Assembly (NCBI GenBank): GCA_030490835.1
Contig: CM059972.1
Coordinates: 52,929,563-52,993,562 of the forward strand
Reading direction: 5' to 3'
DNA: 64,000 nt
Source of the DNA: Annona cherimola
Taxonomy: Eukaryota; Streptophyta; Magnoliopsida; Magnoliales; Annonaceae
A model generated the notes under the pieces. The model ran no database searches and was not told the DNA's origin. It worked only from the letters and a program-made list of their open reading frames with translations. A program made the translations under genes and the position numbers. Positions 47,002-58,434 of this stretch are shown here, one piece after another; within the stretch, counting starts at the first letter, position 1; every line of letters begins with the position of its first letter.

Positions 47002-50000
47002 GGTGGTACCCTAGCCCGAGCGTCACAACCTTACTCCAAGATCTGTCGATTGGTAAACGTGATCAGGATTGTTGCCCTGTCACACGGCGGGCTATTTGGA
47101 TATTTATCCATTTAATCTTAACTCCTTAGGAGTTTATATCATTCTATACATTCCATTTCCATCATATACCTTTTTAGGTCATTATTCCATCCAAAAAATA
47201 TACATATGATCTCATAAATTCCATGCTTAGTCATTTCATGCTAACTCATACCTTAACATATGACCATAATTTTTCACTTTCTATGGTCACAAAACCATAA
47301 CATAATTCATATACAACATTAAACAACTATTTAATGTCATCAGTCATACAACCGTTCAACCCATAGGTTCATACACAGGTAACTCATAGAAATTCATTCA
47401 TCCTTGAATCCTCACCTGTGCTCCTTGCCTCTTTCTTCCTTTCATCTGTCATTGGGTTTGGAAAACAAAACATGAGTCGAAACTCAATAAGCAAGCTGTA
47501 GGGTTTTCAGGCAGTTCATTTTGAAGGCAACATTGTTTAAAAGCATTTCTCTCCATTCGATAGGAGACACTTAACAAGTAATCAACTACCTACGGAACAG
47601 AAACTTTTTCATAAACCATTCATGGAAACCATTCATGTAAACCAGTCATGTACACTAGTTTAATCCCAATTTTTGGGCATTTCATAAACATTGGATGTGC
47701 AAATACATCATTTCCATTCATGACATAATCTTTCATGTGAGGCTACGCTAGCTCGGGGAACATCCTTTCATAACATGATCCTTTCCATCCTTGGCGTTGG
47801 ACCTTTCAACTTGGCAACATCAAGGGTGGACCTCTTGTCCTGCTTCCTGCCTTAACTAGCCTACTTGATTTCCATTCCATGAATGACTTTTAGTCACTCC
47901 GGCATTATATACCTCTTACACATGGAAACTTGTCATTCTCATGTATAGAACTCTTTGCACCATCCATTTGAACATTGGTTCAATGAAACATCGTTTAAAT
48001 CCATGTTTCATCACTTTTCATAAATAATTTCGAAACAGTAAGCAATTCATTTATCATAATTGAAATAACATTTCAACACATATTGAAGTAAAGGAATGAC
48101 CATCCTTAAATAACTTGGAAATAATTTCATAAATCAATTGTACAGTGGTTCAAACATTTAGAACATCATTAACAATCATTTTATCATCTTTTGATAAAAC
48201 AAAAGTCATTTAGAAAGCTGCTTGCTTACCTGCTTCGTCTTAGCTTTCCGTATCTATCTTTTCTTTGCCCTTGCCTATACACATAAGAATGACATTGCAT
48301 TCATAACATTTTCATTTACTTGCTTAGTTTTTCAACCCATAATCCATTATCATACATAACAAACTTGAATTCCAAGTCGGGTATACATACATTGCACTCA
48401 CTTGTGCATCATACCATCCATTCCATATTGTGTTTTAAACTCATATTTAAGGTAAACATATAATTATCATTCATAAATCAACATAAGGGGATTTATATCT
48501 CCCATTTATCATTTTTCATCTATTTTCCATTTTCCTACGTCAATGCTCAATTCTAAGCATATAAGTGACGTTTTAAGCTTCATAACTCAATCTCAAATTT
48601 TGAGATAATTCAATAATCATCCATACAGTAACTTAAACATGCATTTCATCACATATTCATGCATTTTTTCATTTTAGCAGTTCCACATAAGTCATTTACC
48701 TCTTATCCATACTTAGCCTTCCACATACACCCATCTTACAACACATATCTTAGGTATTTCTTAAAATTTCTCAAGTCGGAAACTTGTGTCCTTATTCAGC
48801 ATGATTAAAAACATTAATTAACATTTAATTTATGGTCTAATTTTAGATTTTCAATCCATTCATCATAGGGTTCCAAAACAGCAACGTTAGGACCCATTTT
48901 TCATCCTTTCAACACCTCTTTCAATACTTAAACCTTAACAAATTTATAATCCATAAATTTCAGAAATTAAGCATGATTTTCTTAACCTAAATTTAGGTTA
49001 TTATAACATATTCAAAATCCATAACTTAATTGCTTCCAAAACAGTAACATCCTAAGCATGTAGTGGTATCCATTTTGACCCATTTTGACATGTCCAAACA
49101 TAAGTCCTTAAAAATGAGTTTTAGGGAAAATATTTTCAAGCCCTTTTGGACACTCAAATTACCTTAATCTTAGGGTAATTTACCCTCCATAAAATCCATA
49201 AATCACTTGTTTACAAGCAGCAACAGAAATCACATGTAAAGTACCCGTTTTGGCCCCCATTTGGATGTTCCATGCATATACCCTAAAAAATCAGATTTAT
49301 GGCAAACTCATCCAACCCACTTAGGTCATCCAAAGGGTCCTTAATTTAGGGTAATTTACCCTACAATTCATCCATAAACCATTTAAGCACTTCTTTGTAT
49401 TATTTTTAACTCAGAAATGAAAAAATCGGTCATTTCTTGAAACCCTAAGTTCCATATTTGGTAAAATCATTAACAAATTCTTAAATCAACATATGTAATC
49501 TAAAATAATATGAATTACATCCAAATCATCATGCTTTAATCATACAACAACTTAGTTTAGGGTTTTGAGAATTTTCGAGTTAGCTTTCTTCTCAAAATTC
49601 AACCCTAACTTCCCTTTTCACTCTTTTGAACTCTTGATTTCATTTAAATCTTTCAAAAATCATTCAATACCTTTATTAAGGCATCATTACTCATCCTTTA
49701 AGAGTTATTTATGAACCATATGCATGACTCATGATTTGAGTGAAGAAACTTAGGTTTAAAGAATCCAAAACTCAATCTATACTTACTTGAATCTAAGCAA
49801 CTTCGATTCCAAACTTTCCCAACTTGGATTCTTTTCTTTCTTCCCTTTTTTTCTTCTCTTTTTCTCCTCTTTTTCCCCTCTTTTCCTTGCTGGATTGGGT
49901 CTTGCAAGGGCTGCCTTTCTTGGAGGATTTCGCTCCTCAAAATTTTTCTCTCTATAACCCTCTTGAAACGTCCCCATGGAAGCCTCTTTTATACCCTTCA

Positions 50001-50024
50001 TTTTCAGATTTTTGGGCCCACTTG
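47002..50024 (-). repeat. 5' LTR of I, PBS-side part
   Basis: The end reads GGTACCACC in minus orientation (decayed GGCGCCACA). Contains the U5 block (about 47042-47090), acceptor region near 47460 (TTTGTTTTCCAAACC in minus), GTAAGC donor near 48230, and the ACTTGGATTCTTTTC/CT-rich tract near 49830. It breaks at 50024 where T inserted and resumes at 60952. Small open frames here (for example 49783-50052) read the GA-rich exon-1-like tract and are not genes. Confidence 0.82.
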
Positions 50025-50866
50025 TGTGAAACCCCGACTGTATACGTGTCATTTCGATATTGTAACTCTAGATTTCTTTTGTAATTATTTTTATGATAAA
50101 AGAAAATTCATGAATTATATTTGTGAATATGTGTATTGGAGGTTAAATTAATACAATTAAGAATTTCACCCACGTGAATAGTGCACGTGAATAGTAACTG
50201 GGGATTAAGACCCGTGATTAAGAGTTAATCACTTGGATTAACTTAATCACAAAAAGAAAAAATAGAGATTTAATCACTACAAGACGAAATAGCAATTCTT
50301 TTGGATATTTTAATCCAAATTTGGATTTTTGTGGAAAAATAAAGAAAAATTCATAATTTGCAATCCGGGCGTCGGATTTCGATGAAATTTTTTATGAATG
50401 TTTAAAAATTCATGATGAACATGATGAATGGGTTAAGATGTGATTAAAAATCACAAATCAAAGGTCAAGATGAAGTGTCAAATAAAGATCGAAAAAGTGA
50501 ATTAACTTTTCAATTAATGTGCATTTGACTTTTTATTAAAATAAATAAATAAAAAATAAAAAAATGAAATGAAAAGCAGCTGCAACAGGGAGCGTGACCA
50601 GGGGGCAGTTGGAAAAATTGACCAAGATCAATGGTCCATGATCAACCTCATCTTAAATCAACGGTTAGGCTTTATTTAGCCTAAATTAATTAATTTTAAA
50701 AATTAAAAAATAAATAAATAATAGGGCTGCATAGGGTGGGCTGGAGCAGGCATAGGGTGGCTGCTCTTGGCTCAAGGCATTTTTTAAATTTATAAAAAAA
50801 TACATTTTTATAATTAAATACCTCAAGCTAAGGGGGTAAAATCCAATTTTGTTAAAAATCAAAAAG

Positions 50867-50875
50867 TATAAATAG
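50867..50875 (+). promoter_or_regulatory. TATA box of T 5' LTR
   Basis: TATAAATAG, 843 bp into the LTR. The 3' LTR copy is changed to TATGAATAG at 59261. Confidence 0.75.
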
Positions 50876-51705
50876 GGCAGCAGGGGGAAGTCCAAGGCAC
50901 AATGAATTCCAGCTCCACTTGAGTCATTCCAAGTTCCCAAACCCTCCCACACCTCCAAGCAAGAAAAGGAGAAGGTTGGAGAGAGAAAGTGTGAGAAAAA
51001 GTGGGATATCTCTACTTCGGGTAAGTGATTTCTACCCAAATTTCTTTTGAATGTTATGTAGGGTAAAACCATACTTATATAATGCCTAAGAATGAGGAAA
51101 TAAGTATAGTTATAATGCTTAATCGAAATTATGTCGTAACATCAAAAATTTGGAGCAAAGATAGAGCATTCGGGAAGATAACATAGGATATGTGGAAATA
51201 ATGCTCCAAAATTGACAAATGATGATTTGGGATGAATAAATATGATATTGGAATGATGATATATTAATTTCATAATTTTTAGAATTAAGGATTATGCATA
51301 AGTGAATTTATGTTGATTTTTAGTATATGGAAAAAATGATTTATTTAGCCCAGTAAATGATGATAAATTCAAAATGTATGAAATTTCCCATAATATACTA
51401 AGCATAAGCTATGTCATGGTATTTTTTATTTTTGGAAAAAATGTCAATTTTTGGAACCCTTGAATAGTAACCATGTCGCTGTGAAAAGTAGCCGAGGATG
51501 AACAGTGATTTGCTACAGTGACCATAAACAGTAAATAACGTAATTTTGAAGAAATTTTGATATTAATATTTAAACTTAAGGATGAAATTTTTGAAGAATT
51601 TATGGTTAAAAATATCCATATAAAGAAATAATGCCCAAATATTATAAAACATGCATGAGAAGCAGCTTGAATAGAAGAAATAAAATATCCTTTTTTCTTG
51701 AATAG

Positions 51706-51744
51706 GAAAAGAAAAAGAGAAGGTCGAAGACATCCACTAAGAAG
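51706..51744 (+). other. Candidate leader mini-exon in T 5' LTR
   Basis: 39 nt between TTTTTTCTTGAATAG and AAG/GTAAGC; GAA/AAG-rich like a splicing enhancer. The 3' LTR copy is 60091-60129, and A's copies are 912-950 and 7225-7263, all 39 nt. Splicing is inferred, not shown. Confidence 0.6.
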
Positions 51745-52566
51745 GTAAGCAAGTTATACGTTTTGCAAATTATTTCTAAAATGTTTGAAATTGTTTGTGA
51801 ATTGCTTTATGAAATTTATTTAAGGTTGGCCATACATATAACTGCTTTACATGAACTGAAGTTCATTTTGTTAAATTATTTATTAAATGTTTTTTATGAA
51901 ATTGTTTATGATTTGCAAATGTCATGCCGACATATGTATGTAAATGAGCTTGTACACGAGGAATAGGCCATAGTCGAGGTAGTAAGCGAACCGAATGTCT
52001 CCCTCGCTATTGCCAAGTCGCTTAATAGGCCCAAGCCGACGGCGACCTCCCTGAAATGGGAGCATGTATGGGATGGGCGCCTAGTTAGCGTAGCATCTAA
52101 AGAAATTTCATGTATGCTATGAATGCATTGCATTTGCATTTTATGAAATGCATGAAAATGATTGAAAAATTATGTATGGCTTGCTTACTGAGTATTATTA
52201 CTCACCCATGCTTTTTCAACAACGGGCAGGAAATAATGATGAAGGCAGCATGCAAAAAGGATATCTAGTTTTTGATATGAATGTTGTATATGTAAATTTG
52301 TATGTAAAGACAATGATGATAGTTTTGAAATAGAAAAGAATATCTTTTCCAGGATGATGTTTTATGAACAGGTTGTGATTATCACTATGATATGTGAAAT
52401 ATATTTCATGTTGAATGAACGAGGGAAATTTTCGATGTACTAATGATATATATATATATATAAATCCTGCCGTGTGGTCAGAGCAACAATCCTGAGTCAC
52501 GTTTACCAATAAAAAATGATCCCGAAGTAAAGCTTCTAGGCACCCAGTTCGGGGTGCCATAGAAGT

Positions 52567-52578
52567 TGGTATCAGAGC
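52567..52578 (+). other. Primer binding site of T (tRNA-iMet)
   Basis: TGGTATCAGAGC, five bases after the LTR. ATTGGTAAA at 52583-52591 is complementary to TTTACCAAT at 52502-52510 in U5. Confidence 0.93.
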
Positions 52579-52679
52579 ATGGATTGGTAAATAGGCAGAA
52601 AAGGAATGAAATGATCAAATTAGAATACATGAAATCATGATTATGAATGATTTATTTATTTTTGATGATTTATGTATAG

Positions 52680-53446
52680 TTGACAGATAGAGGAAAGGCT
52701 CCACTAAGTGCAAGGGAACTAGAAGAAAAGCTGGAATAGGAACGAGCTCAAGAGAGAGTTAATAGGTGGTTAGCCTCTCAAGAAGGTTTAACCCTACGAC
52801 CTCCAGCTCCCACTAGTTACCAGGCACTTCCATACATTAGGGGATCAGAAGCACGTCGCCCAATAGTCCCTAGCCATCCACCAGGATATCCGGTATTATC
52901 TGGAATCCACCAGGCAGAGTCCTCTTACCAGGCACTTGCACCCCTAGATTCTCCAGTCTATACCCCAGCCAGCCCACTGCCCAGACCGTCGGTAGTTACC
53001 GATTGGGTTGCTGAGGAGGATTTACAAGGCGAAGGAGAATAGCCCCAGTCCCACCTAACCCAGGTCTGTGATTTAGGTTTGATGCAGGATATATTCAGTT
53101 CCGATACGGAACACCATGGGCACAAATTGACCGCCGGGAGAGGGAGGCTACCAAGGAACGCCGAGAAGCTTTGACTAGGGGAGAGGAAGTAATGGAGCAA
53201 CCCCCTCCTAAACAGCCTGGTGAGGTCATCCTATGGGTCATAGAATTAGAGGTAATGCCCGAATCCCCACCTCTTGCCCCTCCAACAAACGATGATGAGG
53301 ACCCCATAGAATGGTCCGATAGCGAAGAAGAGGAGAATGAGAGCCCAGGACCACAAGACTGGTCTGATACCAGTACGGTCACTGAGGAACCCAGGGTACC
53401 CTTCAGTCTCAGGAGGTTCCTGAGGCTAAGGAGAAAGGGACGCTAA
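52680..53446 (+). pseudogene. T: extra ORF between PBS and gag (orf0-like), function unknown
   Basis: Two overlapping-phase blocks. Block 1 (52680-53042, 121 codons, one TAG at 52737) is Gln/Glu-rich then Pro-rich: ARELEEKLE, RVNRWLASQEGLTLRPPAP, SYQALAPLDSPVYTPASPLP. Block 2 (53072-53446) has FRYGTPWAQIDRREREATKE, a Pro-rich stretch, an acidic DDEDPIEWSDSEEEENESP segment and a basic end SLRRFLRLRRKGR. A start is not evident: TTG stands at 52680 where ATG may have been lost. No recognised domain. Extra ORFs upstream of gag are known in some plant gypsy elements. A lacks this region exactly. Confidence 0.6.
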
Positions 53447-53698
53447 ATGGGATGGAGATCAGGAAGATGCAGCCACCGCCACCGCCAAAATATTTTCTTT
53501 TTCTTTTTTTTTATGAATATGTAAATATTGTTTGAAATAGGTACATAAGGCTAAGTTAGCCTATGTACAAAAGTTTGACTGATGTATAAATGGTTTGCTG
53601 ATGACTTATGATAATATATGTGATCATGTGATTATGTGTTAAATTTATATCATGATAAATATTGATGTTATGCTAATGAATGTTTCATGAAGTTGAAA

Positions 53699-54613
53699 AT
53701 GCCGCTTACCAGAGCTAAAACAAGAGCTAATAAAGAAAAGGCCCCAATGGAGGAATCTGTTGATCAAGCAATGGGCGAAGCCAGTAAAAGAACGTGTAGG
53801 GCAAAATCCGATGAGCAATCCTCTAGGACCCGCCCACGACGAGAGGAAAGCCCTAGACCTTAAGTAAAGATCAATATAGAAGAAAGAATTGTTGCGGCCA
53901 TCGAAAAAGCTATCCAGCAATGGACAGCCCAGGCTGCTGGTTTATTACAGAAAATGTGGAACCAGCAGGCCTCGCCATCAAGAGGAGACGGGGAAAGACC
54001 AGGGCCCTCGACCAATCCCGGCAAGTCAAGGGGAGTGGAGGATAGTCTCCTTGAGGCCGACAGAAAGGCTATCAATGCCTTTCTTGCCCCGCGCCCACCC
54101 AAGTTTGCAAGGGAATCGGACCCCCTCATTGCAGAGAAATGGATCACGGAAATCAAGAAATTATTCAGAATATCGCCCTGCAATGATCAGCAAAAAGTAT
54201 TGTGTGCTACCCACCTGCTGATAAAGGATGCTTATGAATGGTGGGGAATGCTAATGGTCACCATGCCACATCCGGAGCAAGTCACGTGGCATGAATTTTT
54301 AGAAGAATTCAATAAAGAATATCTCCCTGTAGGGCTACAAAGCCAAAGGGTGATAGAGTTTGAAAAACTCTACCAAGGCAGGATGACAGTTACAGAATAT
54401 GCTACAAAGTTCAATGCCTTGGTGAGATATGTGTCGTGGATAGCCAATGTGCCAGAAAATAAGGCACAAAGGTTCCAAAGGGGATTGAGACCCCAGTTAA
54501 GAGAGGAGTTAGCCCCATTATTAATAAAAGATTATGCCTCTAGCATTGAGAGGGCTAGGGTGTTGGAGATGAAGTCTATGAGGACTCAGGAGCTTCGGCA
54601 AGCTAAAAAATAA
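53699..54613 (+). pseudogene. T: gag (capsid)
   Basis: ATG at 53699 (MPLTRAKTRANKEKAPMEES), in frame with 53954-54613 but interrupted by TAA at 53861 (Gln codon expected). Capsid motifs: AEKWITEIKKLFRISPCND, AYEWWGMLMVTMPHPEQ, FLEEFNKEYLPVGLQSQ, MTVTEYATKFNALVRYVS and RLRPQLRE-like RGLRPQLREELAPLL, the retrotrans_gag pattern. The frame ends at 54613 just before the nucleocapsid region. Gag would form the particle that packages element RNA. Confidence 0.88.
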
Positions 54614-54966
54614 TTTTTTTCAGCCTCCAAGGAAGGTGAGGCTAATAAAGGAAAGAGGATAATAGCCGGGAAAAAGAAGATAGGCGACAAGACAAAAAGC
54701 GCCCCAACTTACAGAACTTGCCACAAACGCCATTCAGGCGAATGTTTACAAGGAACGAGAAATGCTACAAATGTGGCCAAGCGGGTCATGTGGCCGGAGA
54801 CTGCAGGACCGATGAAGCTAAAATAATAAAGTGCTTCAAATGTGGTCAAGTTGGTCACATTTCACCCAACTGTCCAAATAAGTCACAAGGAGCACTAGTC
54901 CGAGGGAGGCCGGCCTAGCAAAAGGTCCTTGCCATCGCCAATCGACCCGGTACTGCTGCCAACCCA
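54614..54966 (+). pseudogene. T: nucleocapsid zinc knuckles
   Basis: CHKRHSGECLQ in one frame, then after a small shift CYKCGQAGHVAGDC and CFKCGQVGHISPNC, two intact CCHC knuckles, in 54718-54918. TAG at 54916-54918 stands where A has CAG. The region links gag to the protease. Confidence 0.82.
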
Positions 54967-55449
54967 GTGCATGTCCAAGCCCTCACCCGAACGGAATCAC
55001 AAGAAATGGAGGAGAAAGTGATTACAGGTATGATTTACATTTTAAGAAATTCTGCAGTAGCTTTATTTGATTCTGGAGCTACGCATTCATTTATATCATA
55101 CCAATTCGTAATCACACATGCACTTTGGGTAGAAGAAACCAGTAGTACTATATATCTAGAATCCCCAGTATATAGATTGACAAGTATAAATCAAATCTAC
55201 AAGGCATGTCCTATTAGGATAGGAACAAAGATATTAGAAGCTGATCTCATCCTATTACCAATGACAGAGTTTGATGTCATTCTAGGGATGGATTGGCTAA
55301 GTCAATGGGATGCGACAATCGATTGCAGAAATAAAAAGGTGCAATTTGAAGCACCAAAAGATGAAATAGAGATCAGTAAAATAAGACAGCCAGAAAATAC
55401 AATAAGGATGGTATCAGCTAGGAAAGCAGCTAAGCTGATACGCCAATAA
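54967..55449 (+). pseudogene. T: aspartic protease
   Basis: 160-residue frame with the active site ALFDSGATHSFIS and FDVILGMDWLSQWDA; both are typical of gypsy proteases that cut the Gag-Pol precursor. Ends at TAA 55447-55449 where A has CAA. Confidence 0.87.
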
Positions 55450-56280
55450 TGTACAGCCTATCTGATCTCTATAAACACAATAAAAAGAGATGGGGTACCC
55501 ATGGAACAAATTCCTGTGGTAAAGGAATTTCTAGATATTTTTCCAAAGGAGTTATGTAATTTACCACCAGAAAGAGAAATGGATATGGAAATAGAAATTA
55601 TTCCAGGAACAACCCCAATATCTAAGGCCCCATATAGGATGGCACCAGCCGAATTGGCTAAGTTGAAAGTACAAATCCAAGATTTATTGGTAAAGGATTT
55701 ATAAGACCCAGTGCATCACATTGGGGGGCTCCAGTACTATTTGTAAAGAAAAAGGATGGGAATTTGAGACTCTGTATTGATTACAGAGAATTGAATAAGG
55801 TAATAGTCAAAAATAAGTACCCACTCAATAGATGATCTTTTTGATCAGTTGAAAGGAGCTTCGAAATTTTCGAAGATCGATTTACAGTCAGGATACCACC
55901 AGTTGAGGATATGTCCAAAGAACATCCATAAAACAGCATTCAGAACAAGATATGGGCATTATGAATTCTTAGTCATGCCATTTGGACTAACGAATGCCCC
56001 AGCTGTGTTTACGGATATGATGAACAGGATTTTTCGAGAATTTTTAGATCAATTTGTGGTGGTATTCATTGATGATATATTGATTTATTCAAAGAATGAA
56101 GAAGAGCATGAGAAACATTTGAGGATAGTATTGGAAATTTTTCGAAGGGAGAAATTATATGCTAAATTCAAGAAATGTGAATTTTGGTTGAAACAGATAG
56201 CCTTTCTCGACCACATTATATCCGAGAAAGGAGTACAGGTAGACCCTCAAAAGATTAAGACAATAACAAAGTGGCCATAG
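55450..56280 (+). pseudogene. T: reverse transcriptase
   Basis: 55501-55704 holds KEFLDIFPKELCNLPPERE and [14 protein letters not shown]; a frame change follows near 55700 and another near 55828. 55849-56280 holds [26 protein letters not shown] and the catalytic [12 protein letters not shown] at 56278-56280 stands where A has CAG. Active-site residues are intact but the frame is broken three times. Confidence 0.88.
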
Positions 56281-56900
56281 CCAACAAATATCACAAAAAT
56301 AAGAAGTTTCCTAGGGCTAGCTAGCTACTACAGGAGATTTGTGGAAGAATTCTCACAATTGTCAGCTCCACTTACAAAGCTGACAAGGAAAGGAGTTAGG
56401 TATGATTGAACACAGGAATGTGAGAATAGCTTATAAGAGTTAAATAAAAGACTGGTGAAAGCGCCAATTCTAACACTACCTACGGAGAAGGAAGGGTTTG
56501 TGATCTATAGTGATGTCTCAAAGAAAGGATTAGGATGTGTACTGATGCAAAATGGAAAAGTTATCTCGTATACATCCAGGCAACTCAAGCCAAATGAGGT
56601 AAACTATCCAACCCATGATTTAGAATTGGCGGTAGTAGTCTTTGCCTTGAAATTTTGGAGACATCATCTATATGGAGTTAAATGTGAGGTCTATACTGAT
56701 CATAAAAGCCTCAAGTACATTTTTACTCAAAAGGACTTAAATATGAGGCAGAGAAGATGGCTCGAGTTACTCAAGGATTATGACATCGACATTTTATATC
56801 ATCAAGGCAAAGCTAATGTAGTAGCTGATGCGCTAAGTAGAAATATTAGCTTCGCACATCTTATCACAAAGGAAAAAGAGCTACTACAAGAATTGAGACA
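56281..56900 (+). pseudogene. T: RNase H
   Basis: 56455 onward: [57 protein letters not shown] and NVVADALSR, with the catalytic acidic residues kept. The connection segment upstream (RSFLGLASYYRRFVEEFSQ) is cut by TGA at about 56407 and TAA at about 56433; A has TGG and CAA there. Confidence 0.87.
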
Positions 56901-57930
56901 ATTAGAATTAATTGTAAGCCCATCTGGGGTACAAGTTAGATTGTCTCAATTACAAATCCATTCGAATTTATTTGAGCAAATTAAAATAGCTCAACAAGGA
57001 AATGAGGAATTAAAGAGTTATATGGAGAAAATGACCAAGAAAAATCCCACTGAATATATACAAGATGAACATGGGATGTACAGATATAGGGGTCGCCTGT
57101 GTATACCCAATCAAGAAGAAATAGAGGAACAAATATTTAAATAAGCATATTTCTCTCAATTTTCGATGCATCCAGGTAGTACCAAGATGTATCAAGACAT
57201 CAAAAGGATGTATTGGTGGAATAATATGAAGAGAGAAATTGCTGAATATGTGGCTAAGTGCCTAACATGTCAAAGGGTTAAGGCTAATCACCAAAGGACC
57301 CCTGGAAAATTATAGTCGCTTGAAGTCCCAGAATGGAAATGGGATGATATTACAATGGATTTTATTAAAGGGTTGCCAAGAACCCAAAATGAAAATGATG
57401 CTATATGGGTAATAGTTGATAGATTATCAAAAGTAGCTCATTTCCTAGCCATCAAGAAAATTTTTATTACTGAGCAACTGACTAAGATTTATTATAAAGA
57501 GATAGTGAGACTGCATGGAGTACCTAAGTCAATAGTTTCCGATGGAGATTCAAGTTTTACATCTCGATTTTGAAAAAGTTTACATCAAACCTTAGGTACA
57601 CAACTAAAATTCAGTACATCATTTCATCCTCAAACTAATGGGCAGACAAAAAGGGTAAATCAAATAGTTGAGGATATGTTGAGGATGTGCACAGTAGAAT
57701 TTGGAAGATCATGGGATGAATATTTGTCTATGGCAGAATTTGCTTATAACAATAGTTATCAAGCAGGTATTCAAATGGCCCCATTTGAAGCTTTATATGG
57801 ACAGAAATGCAGAACTCCTCTAAACTGGGATGAAGTAGGAGAAAGAAAGTTAGCTCCAGATCTCTCAAAAAGAATGGCAGAAAAGGTCCAAGTGATTCGC
57901 CAGTGTATACTCACAGCCCAGAGCAGGTAA
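56901..57930 (+). pseudogene. T: integrase with lost catalytic Glu
   Basis: The zinc-binding module is altered ([12 protein letters not shown], where relatives have His at the Tyr; CLTCQ kept), with TAA at about 57142. The core has [22 protein letters not shown] and TNGQTKRVNQ, where Lys (codon 57649-57651) replaces the catalytic Glu. More stops are at about 57313 (TAG) and 57571 (TGA). The 57676-57930 frame carries AEFAYNNSYQAGIQMAPFEA and YGQKCRTPL. Confidence 0.88.
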
Positions 57931-58398
57931 AAGAGTTACACCGATTGCGAAAGAAGGGATTTGAATATCCAAGTTGGGGATCACGTGCTTGTCAAAGTAA
58001 CGCCATTCAAAGGAGTCACCCGGTTTGGAAAAAGAGGGAAACTAAACCCAAGATATGTCGGGCCCTTTGAAGTTCTGGAAAAGATAGGCAATTTAGCCTA
58101 TAGAATAGCCCTGCCTCCAACTCTAAGTGTCATCCACAATGTGTTTCACATCTCCATACTCAGAAAATATGTTTCCGATCCTACCCATGTGTTGATAGCA
58201 GAGAATTTGTCAATCCAAGAACACTTGAATTATGAGGAAAGGCCGATCAAGATATTGGATTTCAAGATCAAGAAGCTTCGAAACAGAGAAATCGAGTATG
58301 TAAAGGTACAATGGAATCGATATTCAGAATCCAAAGCCACTTGGGAACTACGAGAAGAGGTCGAAAGGAAATATCCTCAATTGTTCAAGGAAAGATAG
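57931..58398 (+). pseudogene. T: integrase C-terminus with chromodomain-like tail
   Basis: The 145-residue frame from 57961 has VGDHVLVKVTPFKGVTRFG, YVGPFEVLEKIGNLAYR, IHNVFHISILRKY and the tail YVKVQWNRYSESKATW..KYPQLF. It is intact to its natural stop at 58396-58398, 22 nt before the PPT. Counterpart of 2688-3101 in A. Confidence 0.85.
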
Positions 58399-58420
58399 GT
58401 TTCAGGACGAAACCTATTGT

Positions 58421-58434
58421 AAGGGGGGGAGGAT
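58421..58434 (+). other. Polypurine tract of T
   Basis: AAGGGGGGGAGGAT directly before the 3' LTR. Confidence 0.92.

Larger units (their letters stand above)
50025..52561 (+). repeat. 5' LTR of T (2537 bp)
   Basis: Starts TGTGAAACCCC; the end GGGGTGCCATA is mutated from ..CACA. Has ACGTG cores in U3 (about 50170-50190), TATA 50867-50875, donor CGG/GTAAGT at 51021, mini-exon 51706-51744, acceptor GGGCAG ending 52229, a TA microsatellite near 52444-52462, the U5 block 52467-52510 and terminal hairpin GGCACCC/GGGTGCC 52539-52558. Confidence 0.95.

Noticed and set aside
49783..50084. Lys/Glu-rich or Phe/Leu-rich frames near 49.8 kb
   Set aside because: They read the purine/pyrimidine-rich exon-1-like tract of I's LTR; no conservation of frame in sister LTRs.
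52443..52462. TATATATATATATATA taken as a second TATA promoter
   Set aside because: A variable microsatellite close to the LTR end; the right LTR has a shorter run, and it lies downstream of the leader signals.
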